Below, piece by piece: positions 1 through 12,346 of a stretch of 64,000 nt of DNA. The stretch covers positions 18,251,725 to 18,315,724 of the forward strand of contig NC_056553.1 in the NCBI RefSeq assembly GCF_910596095.1, in the 5' to 3' direction. Numbering within the stretch: position 1 is the stretch's first letter; every line of letters begins with the position of its first letter. Origin of the DNA: Thunnus maccoyii (taxonomy: Eukaryota > Chordata > Actinopteri > Scombriformes > Scombridae). The translations under genes were made by a program, and so were the position numbers. The notes beneath the pieces were generated by a model that did not search any database, had not been told where the DNA came from, and worked only from the letters and a program-made list of their open reading frames with translations.

Positions 1-483
1 ATCTATTTGATGTCAAGTCTCATCCTGGGTTTTATAGGCAAACAGCCACCATTAAACAGTCTAAACTAATTTAATGATCTAATGACACAAAAGAAAAAAA
101 TAATTTCATGCAATGTGACAGAAATAGACCTGCAGAAACAATCATATAAATTGGAGGTTATACACAGTGAACATTAGTATAACTTAAATAATCAAAGTCT
201 AGTTGATTAATTCAGAATCATTATTTACCTGTCAATGATCAACTGATTAATCAAGCAACTGGCTGATTAATACAGAGTTAGTCAATAACTCTGATCTGAG
301 GACAAAAAATTGAAAAGGTGAGTACTCCATTGCTTCTACTTAACCCATATTTGACATATAATGTGCAACAAAAAGTGAGTTAAGAGTTTCAGGTATTTAG
401 AAGCACAACCCGAGATACATTCTCATGATAAATTAATATGATGACTCCTCGAGTTTGCATTACATTTGGTTCCAAGAGCAAGT

Positions 484-682
484 CAAGTCAAGTAAATTTT
501 ATTTATATAGCACCAAATCACAACAGAAGTTATCTCACAGAAGTTAGACCCAACATTCCCCCATGAACAAGCACTTGGCAATAGTGGCAAGTACGGAGGT
601 TTCTTCCCACTAAAAGGGGAAGAAACCTCCGTAGCAGAACCAGGCTTTAGGTGGGCAGCTGTCTGCCTTGACCGGTTGGGTT

Positions 683-720
<38 letters not shown>

Positions 721-3540
721 CAGAAATGCATAGTAACAACAACAATAACACTAACAACTGTGATAATAATAGAAATATGACGAATAATAATAATAGTATA
801 ATAATAAAGTGAACTACGGCAGCAGGCGTGCTGCAACCACGATCCATGGAAACCTGTGAGATGAGAAAGCACAAAACTCCAGGGAAGATGCCAAGTTAGT
901 AACATGCATTAATGGGACATGAATGCGCACAGATGGAGAGGGAGAGGAGGAGAGAGCCCAGTGCATCATGGGAAGTCCAATGGTAGTCTAGGCCTATAGC
1001 AGCATAACTACAGGATGGTCCAAGGCAAGCCAGAGCAGGCCCTAAGTATAAGCTTTATCAAAAAGGAAAGTTTTAAAAGACCAGTATGTAGAATGAGGTT
1101 GCAGATTGCAACTAACTGAATGCCCCTCCCCTCCACTTCCCCTTCCAAGCATGTAGGAGAACCTACGGTGGCTGCAAAACCCGTGAAAAACACAAAAGGC
1201 CCTCTTTAGAGCCAGTGTTTAGTTTGTCCATTCTGGGCTACTGTAGAAAAATTGTGGTGCAACATGGCAGTCTCCCTCAAAGAGGACTCATTCCCTATGT
1301 AGATATAAAGGGCTCATTCTAAGGTAACAAAAACACAACAATTCTTATTTTTATGGGATTATACAATAATTAAAACATACTTATGTATATTATATTCAAT
1401 TTCTGCCAAGTCTATTCTGCTAGATGCACTAAATCTTACACACTGGTCCTTTGCCTAAACGTAGAGAGGGTGTCTGCCTCTTGGACCGAAACTGGAACAT
1501 GCTCAGAAGAGGAGCCTGATAGCTGAAGGCTCTGCCTCCCATTCTACTTTTGGAGTCTCTAGGAACCATAAGTAAGCCTGCATACTGGGATTGCAGTGTT
1601 CTAGTGGGGTAAGAGGGTACTATGAGCTCTTTAAGATATGATGGTGCCTGACCATTAAGGGCTTTCTAGGTGAGGAGAGGGATTTTAAATTCTGGTACTG
1701 GATTTTACAGGGAGCCAGTGCAGCTAAGCTAAAATGGGAGAAATATGATCTCTTTACCTAGTTCTTGTCAGTACCTGTGCAGCTGTGTGGAGAGTCTTTA
1801 GAAACTTGTTAGTGCAGCTTGATATTGCAATAATCTTTTTCAGACAGGATGATTTTTGCAATGTTACATAGGTGAAAAAAGGCTGTCCTTGAAATTTGTT
1901 TTATTTGGGAGTTAAAGGACATGTCCTGATCAAGATAACTTCCAGATTCCTTATGGTGGTCCTGGAGGCCAGGGCAATGCCATCTAGAGGAGCTATATCA
2001 TTAGATAATGTGTTTCTAAGGTGTTTAGGGTCAAGCACAATAACTTCAGTTTTGTCTGAGTTTAGTAGCAGAAAATGGCAGGTCATCCAGGTCTTTATGT
2101 CCTTAAGGTATGCTTGGAGTTAGTTAACTGATTGGTTTCATCTGGCTTCATTGAAAAATATAATTGGGTATCATCTGCGTAACAATGAAAATTTATGGAG
2201 TGTTTCCTAATAATATTACCTAAAGGAAGCATATATAAGGTGAATTGTACTGGTCCAAGCACAGAACCTTGTGCAACTCCGTGTCTAACTTTTGCGTGCA
2301 TGGGGGACTCAACGTTCACTTGTACAAACTGAAATCAATCTGCTAAATAGCACTTACTTAAACCAGCTTAGTGCAGTTCCTTTAATGCCAATTAAATGTT
2401 CCAGTCTCTCTAATAGGATGTGATGGTCAATCGTGTCAAATTTGGCACCAAGATCTAATAAGACAAGTACAGAGAGAAATCCTTTGTCCTATGCAATTAG
2501 GTCATTTGTAACTTTCACCGGTGCTGTCTGTGCTATGATGTGCTCTAAATCCTGACTGAAAATCCTCTAATGAACTATTGTTATGTAGAAAGTCACACGA
2601 CTGATTGGCAACTGCTGTCTTAAGGATCTTCGAGAGAAAGGGAAGGTTAGATATATGTCTATAGTTGGCTAAAATGTCTGAATCAAGAGTTGGCTTTTTA
2701 AGAACTTTTTAATTACAGCTACTTTAAAGGATTGTGATACATAGAATGTTACTAAAGACAAATTGATCATATCTTTTTAAGTGCTAACTAAGGGTAAAAC
2801 TTCCTTAAGCAGCCTAGTTGGGATGGGGTCTAAGAGACAGGTTAATGGTTTAGATGAAGAAATTGTTGAAGTTAGTTCAGGAAGGTCAATTGAAGAAAAA
2901 CAGTCTAAATATATATCAGGTTTTACAGCTGTTTCTAAGGTTCCTGTGTTTGAGGATAAAGTGGTGCCAGTTGAGGGCAAGAGGTGATGAATTTTGTCTC
3001 TAATAGCAGCTCATAAAGTTGTTACTACTAAGAGCTATAGGAATACATGGATCAATAGATTTATGACTCTTTGTCAGCCTGGCCAAAGTGCTGAAGAGAA
3101 ACCTAGGAGAAACCTATTAATGATGAGTAATAGGTGGCTCTGGCATTACAGAGGGCCTTCTTATATGTTTTAAGACTATCCTGCCAGACTAAACGAGATT
3201 CTTCCAGAGCGCCATATCCTTTCAAGTTTTCATGATGTTTGCTTTCATTTTCAGGTTTGGGAGTTATACCATGGAGCTAACCTCATTTGTTTTATTAAGT
3301 TCTTTTTTAAAGGGGCAATGGAGTGTCATTCTCAGTGAGTGTGCAGCACTATCAACAAGATGATCAATTTGGGAGGAGCAGTTAGATTATTACAGTGACT
3401 AACTTGGAAATCTACAGAAATCAGTGTTTCTGCTATCCTGTTCCTAAACCACTGTTTAAGCTGTTGGTTATTCTGCTCAAGGTGAAATGACAGATTTAAG
3501 GCCTGAGACTAATATGAATGCAGGCCCGAAAATGTCGACA
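484..3540 (-). mobile_element. L2-like LINE remnant (reverse transcriptase fragments)
   Basis: On the minus strand, broken frames carry non-LTR reverse transcriptase. Positions 2777-2980 encode the region before the palm (a run with LLDPIPTRLLKE). Positions 2095-2319 encode the GSVLGP block and the YADD catalytic box. Positions 1901-2086 encode the following thumb region (LNSDKTEVIVL). Upstream pieces around 3000-3300 resemble the linker before the RT. The 3' end lies near 484, in the AT-rich stretch TTTATATAGCACCAAATCAC common at fish LINE 3' ends. Many stops and frameshifts separate the pieces, so it is dead. Assignment to the L2/CR1 group is from memory of fish LINE proteins; the exact family is uncertain and both ends are approximate. 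Confidence 0.75.
683..720. repeat. (GA)n microsatellite inside the LINE 3' region
   Basis: An almost pure GA dinucleotide run with one interruption. It lies within the LINE remnant and accounts for the Ser/Leu-rich open frames that read through it on the minus strand. Confidence 0.95.
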
Positions 3541-4458
3541 AAGGATTGCCTTTGAGTTAGTTTCTTTACCCAATATATCATATTATTTAAAAGTGTAAAA
3601 AAATGTTCTTCAGCTATTTTCAAAGGGCATGGTAGCTTTTTTAGCTTTTCTTAGTCAGAGTGATGTGTAATGCAAGCTGCTAATTTCTAATAACCCAGAC
3701 TGCAATTTGCTGTAACCATTTAGATCTTAACAGTGAATATTAATGAAGCTTCTTTATTGTGAAATGGCAGCATAGAAACTTAAAATTACTTTTCTTTAGT
3801 AGGCACTTTTGTCTAAAGCAACTTACAATAGATTGTGACCCACACAGAAAAAGAAGAGATAAGTTCCAGGTGGAAACATCTCCATTGCACACACAAATCT
3901 TAATAGTTTTAACAAGTGATTGAAGAGAAAATTCATTTTCCAAACCGAATTGCTCTAAAATTGTATAATATATATAAAACTTGACTCAAAACATATGACT
4001 TTATTTTACATTCTGTATCCCTCTACATATTGTACATTCATTCTGTCACTATGCATCCAGTTAATATGGTCAGTGTGTAACTGTGGAGACAGGTGATGAA
4101 ATCCTGTAGTGCACTGAAAACTGTATAATGAGATCAAGTACTGACATGATCCAAATGTTTTTCTCTCTTTTCAACCCCCTGCACCTCTCCCTGCTCCACT
4201 TCTGTTCAGATCCACAGTGTGTGTTTGTTTGTGTGTGGAGGGGGGGCGGGGGTTTGTCATAGGTTACTTTTGGGGACAAATTTAAGACTAAAGAACAGTT
4301 AACTCAGGACAGCTAGTCCAAAAGGGGACAAAGGCCGTGTTGCCAATTGGAAAAAAGCTGATTCTTGGGTCAGTGGTTAAGGTTAGGGTTAGGGTAAGTC
4401 TTCAGGAAATGAATGTAAGTCTATGTAAAATCCCCAAAAGGGACTTAAGTAAATCTGT

Positions 4459-4505
<47 letters not shown>

Positions 4506-6600
4506 CTGCAGAGTTTTAATCACTGACTCAATCAAACCATGGAATCAATAACTAATGGTGTTTGCACTGTAAACAAGTGCACCCTTTGCCCTTTGGATCC
4601 AACCTTGAATAATACCTCATGCCTGATGAGTGATCTATTATTGTTTTTCACCGTATCATACTACGTAAACTAGACATTTTGCAAGTTATTACCTATTTTA
4701 ACCACTATCAGCCAAGTGACTAGATATATTTGGGCTCTGTTTATAACTTGATACGATTAATCAGCCAACATACATAATGAGTTTACTTGACACAGTGTTA
4801 ATCTGCTATGACACAGAGTACACTGGCATATGTCAGTGTGCAACACTGCAGGCGACCATGATTCTGTTTACAATGGGAGGCTCTGACGTCCTTTCTGTCC
4901 ACTCAGGATCCTGTATTTGTTTTAGGCTTTAATCTCACTAGGTTGACCCAGGTCTGTCTACACAGCTCCTGATGAAAGAGCCCATGTGACGCTGTATGAC
5001 AGCAGATCCCTGAAATACTGGTTGCAATAGCAGACACATTTTGGCCTCAGGTTTGTGGAACTTTCCTGCTGCTGGGATTGTTTTGTTCTAGAGACCAGTG
5101 AAGATTTGTCTTCATACATTTTTCAGTAGGCTGTGTTTGCCATCTGTCTTTTTCAATTAAATCCATATTGTATTTTAAATAAGTAAACAGAGAAAGGCTC
5201 CATTGACTTTTTAATATTATTAAATTTTTCAGAAGCATCTTTGTGTCATTAAGACTAACTGGTTTATACACTTGTTCATATAAGCATGTGATTTAGAAAA
5301 AAAAAAAAAACACAAAAAATGACATACACTCATAAGTTTACCCAAACGTTGTTAACAATGATCTGTTTCCTGTGGTTGTAACAGGTCACTTCATTAACAG
5401 CAGCACCATCTCGTGGACAGAGTCAGAACTTACAGGAGAGGCTGGAATACATGTGATGATTTATGGGAGGGATCCATTTACAAAATGTTAATTATAAATG
5501 GTGGAATATATTTAATAACTTGATCAGGGTTTATGGATTGTTTTGTTGTAAACAGGTGTGTTAATGTGAGTTACTGTAGGTTGTGTATATTAAGTGATGC
5601 TGCACACCTGTTGGTAAAAGGTGGAAAACAGGTGTTTGTCTACACTTATACTCAAGCTTTTGACAATGACTTTTGATAATAAAATAATTGTTTTTCACAT
5701 ACATGTTTGCAGTTCATCCTGGAATTTCTTTTAACTTTTTAGAAGGGGGGATTTTTACAGATTTAAAAGTTTTTATTTTGCCACCTATCCTGGAGGAAAT
5801 ACATTGGATGCAGAGTCACATCAAATTAATTGAGAAAAGAAGAAGATATAGTGTATTTAGTTTACTGACCTCTCAGCATTATTAGAGGTTCATAAAGACA
5901 ATTGTCATTAAAAACACTGAATTATTTTGCTGTTGCAGTGAAACATCAATATATGTAAACCAAACATTTCAGATGGACTAAAAATTGTAAATAGACCAAA
6001 GTTTAAAATTTGCAAATCGTCTAAGCTAAAAATCGAATATCTCATATCACAAATATGAAATCTAAAATCTAAAATCTCTGTCATTTAGGAGTCTGCACAT
6101 ATAGGGGACTGGTGATCCCCTTTATTTGTCAGTTCGACATCTTGGGATGGTCAGTTTGTTTGAGTTCCTGGTCTGAAGACCTGTGAGCTCCTCCCTGAGG
6201 GGTGGTAGCCAGTCACTGAGGTTATATAGTGACACTAATGTAAAATCAGACTTGTGAGTTGAGTTGACCAATGAAAAATAATTTCAAGGTTAATCAAAGT
6301 ACTGAAAATAAAGTCTGATTCACGACAAATATTTATTTACAATAAAATGCCCCCAATTTTCTCATATAGCCCTACAACAAGGACATGCTACATAACACGA
6401 TTTTATGAGAATTATTAGTTATTGTTGATACATTTTTTTTCCTTTTCTTAACATTCTTATCTTAACATTTTATACCATACTATAATAATTATTCCTTACT
6501 ATAAAATTAAAACAACAGCAACAAAAAAGTTAATTCCACTTATTCCCAAGAGATGTGTTTGGTTTGTTTGCTTTTTCATCACAGGAGGATTCCGTATCAC
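3541..6600. other. Intergenic stretch with no gene seen
   Basis: AT-rich DNA with only short, low-complexity open frames. It holds a reverse-oriented retroposon tail near 3787-3830 (the fish motif reading GGCACTTTTGTCTAAAGCAA), a telomere-like GGTTAGGGTTAGGG stretch at 4375-4398 and a GT microsatellite. I see no exon with recognisable protein similarity. Confidence 0.6.
4460..4504. repeat. (GT)n microsatellite
   Basis: About 22 uninterrupted GT units, just downstream of the telomere-like TTAGGG repeats at 4375-4398. Confidence 0.95.
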
Positions 6601-6698
6601 TTTTAGTTTAAATAAACAAAAACAAGCTGACAGTGACAGAAATAACATGTCATTACAGAGAGGATGTTGTCCATGTTTCCCGTCAGTGCTCTTGTTAT

Positions 6699-6829
6699 GG
6701 GAAATGCCTAACTTTCTTTAAAAAAAACAAAAAAAACAAAAAAAAAACCACAAGTCCCACAATGCAACAGAATCGTTTGATACTAAAGTGGAAAGTACGG
6801 AACAATGCTTTACTTTCATTTTCACTTTT
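6699..6829 (+). promoter_or_regulatory. Candidate immune-response promoter elements of psme1 (NF-kB-like and ISRE-like)
   Basis: GGGAAATGCC at 6699-6708 matches the NF-kB consensus at nine of ten positions. TTTCATTTTC at 6814-6823 fits the ISRE spacing TTTCNNTTTC and continues into another TTTCACTTTT-like half. Both lie within 280 bp of the psme1 start codon. PA28 alpha is known to be interferon-gamma inducible, which makes the ISRE plausible, but binding is inferred from motif match alone. Confidence 0.45.
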
Positions 6830-6978
6830 TATGCTGAGTAACTGTGAGTATTTCCCCGTCTCTCGCGCAGCATTGAATTACACATATTATCATAGTTTAT
6901 CGTTGTTTCTTACTGCTTTGTTGAAGTTGAAACGCTTTTATAAACTTAATCAAACAACTTCTCATCTTCAGAAACGAA

Positions 6979-9900
6979 ATGGCTGCTGTAGATATTCGCC
7001 TCGCGTCGAAGAAACAGGTGAGCACGACATGTCCGCTGGCATGATGAAGAAGTATTTTCCACCAACATGTAAACCGTGTTTCCTCTCATGCACCTAGTTC
7101 ATGTATCAGTTAGACAAACAGGCGAGCCAGTGTCCATATAGGTGCTTGTTTTCATAACCAAGGGTCAAATGAGTTGAGCGGGTAGTTATGAGGTAATTAG
7201 CTGCTACACGGCCTGTCGATTGTGTTAATAGGAGGACATGAAAATATAATCATGTCATCTTTTCCTTCCAGGTGGATGACTTCAACCAGAAGCTCACCAA
7301 AGAGGTAATTTATCTCTTGAATTTAAGTTTTTTTTTTTTACATGGATCGAAACTGAGTGTGCACCCAGATAGTAATAATACTTCTTTTTTTCCAGGCAGA
7401 AGAGTTGGTCTCAAAATTTTTCCCTCAGAAGATTGAAGAGCTGCAGATGTTGCTTAAGGTATCTAACAACGTCCATATAAGCCAAACTGGGGTCTTTGAG
7501 GGTCACCAGGGGGTCCATTACGACTAATCTGTCCTTTCAAATGGGGTTTCATGGGATGACATTTTATACAATTATACTCTGTAATCTTAAAGCTATATTA
7601 TGCAAGATTTTCTTAAAAAACAGTATATAGACTCATACAAAAGTTATACCTCTCAATCATCACTTAGAACCCACTAGAAGTGTGTGACAGTGTATTTATC
7701 TGCAGAGACTCTGCCCTCTGCCTGTATTTTCTTACGCTTCTGGGTGTCGACCTTTGGGCAGTGGGTGTGTAGCCCCCAGCCCTTAACAGCGTGCAGGGTG
7801 TGAGGTCAGGACTTGTAGTATAGCGACCAGGTTACATCCATGGATATATAAAGAGAACTGGATACAGCTTTGGAGGCAGGGCCCCGTTTGCGTGAAGCCA
7901 AAAACGCCACTCCTTGCTTAGACCACAGTGGACAGGATGAAGCTCTGCATTCACACAAAGTCCGGCAATGGGGCATCTTCCTTCAGGGTTGTGCAGAGGT
8001 GTGGGTGTGGTAATTCGTACTTGAGAACATAACCACCATGAACCAATCAGAAAATAATGTTTTATTTATCTATTTCATGGTTTTGATTTCACCAGCACTG
8101 CTCGCACTCTTCATTTACTCTCTAGCTCACTCGACCTCGCTACTTTCTCTTGCTCTCTTGCGCTTGTTCATTGAGCCCAAGATGAGGGGTCAACTTTGGA
8201 TGCTGTGTGTTTACAAACACTAACCGACAAATCCTGCATAGTATACCTTTAAGTACATCTATCTCTTTCGGGGTTCTTGGCATGTTAAAGTGTATGCAAA
8301 TCCATGCATGTCAGAAAAAGCTGGCTACTGATGACTTTTGCTTTGTTTTGCTGTTTAGACATCATTCAGTTGCGATGACCTGGCATCTTTGAGGGCTCCG
8401 CTGGACATCCCAATACCAGACCCAGCTAAAGAGGAGGCCAAACGCAAGAGGAAGGAGGAGGTAAGAGAGACTTTACTGTCTGAAAATCTGACGTAAGCTT
8501 CCAAATAAAGTCCAAATAAATGTAAGCAGCGTAGAGTCATGACATTTCTTTGTCTGAGTTCAGTTATTAATTTTGTGTAACTGACTATAGGTTAAATTTT
8601 GTAGCAAGGCTGCACTCTACCTGTTAGGGTTTTACATGTTGATGTAATTGCCAAATTAAGAAAACACCCCAGAGGGTTTAAGAGGTTGAATGGAAAATAA
8701 ACACCAGCGCCAGATTATATAACTGTAACAGGTTTCATAATAAGGAGTCTTTCATTTTCTAAACCTTTGAATTTATTCAGAAGTGCTGCATAAAGCCTCT
8801 CCACTGGGGTCCTCAGCCAAGGGTTTATATTTAGTGTTTCATATAATATCAAGGCATAACAGTGAAACTGAGTCCCTAGTTACCATGGCAACCAATCACT
8901 GTGCAATTTTCCAAGGGCTGTTTTACAAATTGGCAGTGAGTGGGCCTTTTATTTTGAGTGATCTTTAAACAAAAATCTAAATTGACACCTGAAGCTGCTG
9001 TGAATTGAGTGTTTATTTTGCATTAAAATATATAATATAAAATAATATATTTTTTACTAGACTTGTACTCAAAGAAGACCTGTGTAAGGAGTACAAGACT
9101 TTAAAATGGAAGCTGAAAAGTCTTTTTTTTTACCCTCTATTTTATCCCTAAATTTTGGCAGTTTCTGTCACATTGCATGCAGGGAAAGAGTGTAATTTTG
9201 CCAGTTAAATGGCTTTTATAAGAGGAAAAATGCGTTGGAAGTATATTTGGGATCATGCAGCAACTCTTGGGAACCCACTTGAGGCTGTTGGACTGCATTA
9301 AGAAGCCATGTGCAAGGAGCAGGGACTGCTGGGACGGGGTTACATTTCTAAGTCAAAGAAGAAAAAAAAAAAAAGAAAATCCAACACTTGACATCTTCAT
9401 TTTGCCAGCTGCAGAAAAAAAAAACACGTGGGTGAGCTGTCTGAGAGATTAATAGGCAGTGAAAACTCTTTGACCTGCTGCCTTCTGTTCTTGTGTTGCA
9501 GAAGGAGGCGAAGGAGGGGAAGAAAGACAAGGACAGTGATAAAGAGGAGGAAGATTCAGGTAAAAAGGGAAGACGGAGATGGTGATGAAAAGATAAAGCA
9601 ACTTGCTGATTGAAAGTGAAGGAAAACGGATTATATATATGAAAGTCATATGCAGTGGAGTTCTGTATGATTGGCACCAAAAAATGTTTTCACACATCAT
9701 TCTGCACAGTGAAGCTCAAACATCCAAGTTTTCAGCAGAGGGGGACTTTAAGCTTTCACATTTTTATAAAATGTGTATGAAAAGGAAAGCCTCTTGCAAA
9801 ACAGCCAAGTTGAAGCCCACATGAACCATAATTCTCTTAAGTGAAGCAATGTCTGGGATGTTTTGTCCTCCAGGGCCTCCCTGTGGTCCCATCTGCTGCA

Positions 9901-11904
9901 ACGAGCGAGTGGAGAGTCTCCTGCAGGAGGTCAAGCCTCAGATCCAGACACTGAAGGAGAAGCTCAACACTGTCAGTCTTATTGTCTCTTAAGTCTATTT
10001 ACATCATTTATATACTAATCAATTAAATAAAGCCCTAAATTGCCTTTGATATGAGGAATCAGCATTTGTGTGTGCATCAACAGTGATTGTGTCATTTTCA
10101 CCCTTTTTTGAATGACTTTATATCGTTGTTACTAACCAGAAATTTTAATACAAGTAACAACTTTGAACACGGGTATAAAAAAATATTAATAAACTTAGCA
10201 TGCTTTCTTGCAGGTGTCTATGTGGGTGCAACTCCAAATCCCTAAAATTGAGGATGGAAACAACTTTGGAGTGGCTGTGCAGGTCGGTAACTGGTGATGA
10301 TTTGGTGAAGCAGTAGAGTGATGTCATCTTTTCTGTGTCTTGAAAGGATGTTCGGACATTTGCCTCATGTTTGTCTTTGAGCTGAATTTTATCCAGCAGG
10401 GTTTTTATGTCTTTGTTTCTGTCCAACAGGAGAAAGTGTTTGAGCTGCTGACCAACACGCGCACCAAGATCGAGGGATTCCAAACTCAGATTTCCAAGTG
10501 AGAGTCCACACCAATGCAGTTCATTTACAGAAGATTTTTTTTTAAAAATTTTATTCAAATGATGCAGCAAGTAGATCCATCATCATCACCACTGATGTAG
10601 CAGTCCATACATATCTGAATAGAGGTGTAATCAGCAATATTAACTTTAAGTACCCAAATGGGAGGCTATATGACTATTCATAGCTCTCCCAAAGTGGTTT
10701 CATAGATGTCACAACTGAATCAGAGAGTTTGATATTTAGTTGGACAGTCAGGGTTATTTTAAAGATGGTTAGATAGTAATATATCCTGTTGAGGACTGAT
10801 ATAAATGAATGACAAGTAACTTTTCTTTTCTCTTTGTTAGATATTACAATGAGAGAGGTGATGCTGTGGCCAAAGCCTCCAAACAGTCACATGTGGTCAG
10901 TATCTTCATGGATCTTAATCAGAGTACTACACTGTAATACATGTACATGTGTGTGTGAAGTTGATTCTTTGCCACCTGCAGACTGAATGCTCTGTTTGTG
11001 TGTAAAGTAAAAGCTATTATGACAATGTTATTCTCTGCACAAATAGGGTGCATATTGTATGTGTTTGCATATAAACTCTGTGCTTGTGTTGTGTTTCCAT
11101 CCTGCAGGGAGACTACAGACAGCTGGTTCATGAGCTGGACCAGTATCAGTACTGTGAGCTCCGCCTCGTGGTGCTGGACATCCGCAACACATATGTAGGT
11201 CACCTACTCCCTGTTGTTTATTGTTAGGCCTCTATAAGGTCACTTTGTAAAAAGCTTCTATTTTCACATGTAGTTTTGTAGAAAAATCCCGACTGATAAT
11301 GACTCCATCTACACTGCATACATGTCATTTGAATATAGATCAAACCTCATGTATGTGTGCAAGATGTATCAAACTACCATCTGCTGTAATCATGCACTGT
11401 ATTTGTAATAAACAGACTCGTATATAAAATATTCCAGCCGTGTCACAGCAGCAGACTCGCTGGCTAAATGGAATTCATTCCTTCCTAATAGGAGGGTAAT
11501 TAGACTAATTGCTGTGCTTGTGTTAAATTGATTGGCGCTCCATCTCCCATCCATTAATCACTGTTTGTCTCCATCCTCTCGCTATTGTCCTCCTGTGTTT
11601 GATGCTGTTAATGAACAACATGGTGCAGGTGATGATGAAAGGAGCTATTTGACACGATTATTGCTCTGGATCTGAGCATCTCTCTCTTTTTATTACTGCC
11701 TCTAACCTTTCTGTCTTTTCCCGCTGTTACTCTCTGTCTTTCTGTTATCTTGCTCACACTGCATTTTTCCCCCCCAAACGTCTGTTTCTGTATCTCATTC
11801 ACTTTCTTTTTCTCTGTCTGCAGGCTGTGCTGTTTGACATCATTAACAAGAACTATGACAAGATTAAGAAGCCGAGAGGAGACGGCAAAGCTCTCATCTA
11901 CTGA
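6979..11904 (+). CDS. psme1: Proteasome activator complex subunit 1 (PA28 alpha), 11 coding exons
   Basis: Coding exons: 6979-7017, 7272-7304, 7396-7458, 8359-8460, 9502-9559, 9874-9971, 10214-10282, 10430-10497, 10841-10895, 11108-11194, 11824-11904. All junctions are GT-AG and in phase, giving 250 aa against 249 for human PSME1. The product forms the 11S/PA28 ring that caps the 20S proteasome and opens its gate, favouring release of peptides for MHC class I. Visible features are an N-terminal helix, a Lys/Glu-rich KEKE region at about residues 68-98, the activation loop IEDGNNFG at 143-150, and a C-terminus ending ALIY, which fits the alpha subunit (human ends MIY) rather than beta. The start MAAVDIR sits in the only short exon that splices in frame. 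It is convergent with fitm1. Confidence 0.95.
7591..8248. mobile_element. Non-autonomous DNA transposon with about 20-bp terminal inverted repeats, TTAA flanks
   Basis: The left end, AGCTATATTATGCAAGATTT, and the right end, read in reverse complement as AGGTATACTATGCAGGATTT, are imperfect inverted repeats. Both are bordered by TTAA (7587-7590 and 8249-8252), consistent with a TTAA target duplication as in piggyBac or Kolobok-type elements. The 658-bp interior codes for no recognisable transposase. It lies wholly in psme1 intron 3. Confidence 0.7.
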
Positions 11905-12063
11905 GGCTGGCTCCAGCACACTCGTGGGCTCATCTCCTGCAGACAGGCTTTCATACAAGATACAACTAGTGCTGTATGACATTATCATCATGTAACAATA
12001 CACTCGCTCTGCCAAAAATGTCTCCCTTTTCCTATTTTGCATGCATTTTGGTTCAGATTACAA

Positions 12064-12069
12064 ATTAAA
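12064..12069 (+). terminator. psme1: Likely psme1 polyadenylation signal
   Basis: ATTAAA, 160 bp after the psme1 stop codon and followed by a T/G-rich stretch. It is the first good poly(A) hexamer before the convergent fitm1 gene. Confidence 0.6.
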
Positions 12070-12346
12070 GAAATATGATTCCTATAACTCTGGCTCCGCT
12101 TACTTTGTCTGAATGGAAATTTTAGACTGATGTTGACTTAAAAATGAAAGCAAAGTGCATATTTATATGAGTTCTGTTAATAATTTAGCAGTGACTTAAC
12201 AATAGTGTTGTTAAGGGTGTTTGCAGGCAACATACCACACTTGGATTCTCCTCACAACCTAAATGAGAAGACTGACTTTCCAAAACATCCTTAGCTTTAA
12301 ACATCACAATTTCATGCCCATAACGTTATTTTATCAGTGTTTCATA

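Noticed and set aside
4375-4398. TTAGGG-like repeats suggesting an interstitial telomere
   Set aside because: Only two full units, within a GT-rich stretch; too short to support a telomere-derived site.
6633-7097. A 154-residue plus-strand frame overlapping psme1 exon 1
   Set aside because: It is in a different frame from the psme1 start exon and reads through the splice donor; the lysine-rich part is a poly(A)-like run.
6979-11904. Possibility that this gene is psme2 rather than psme1
   Set aside because: The C-terminus (ALIY), the activation loop and the KEKE-rich insert match PA28 alpha better than beta.
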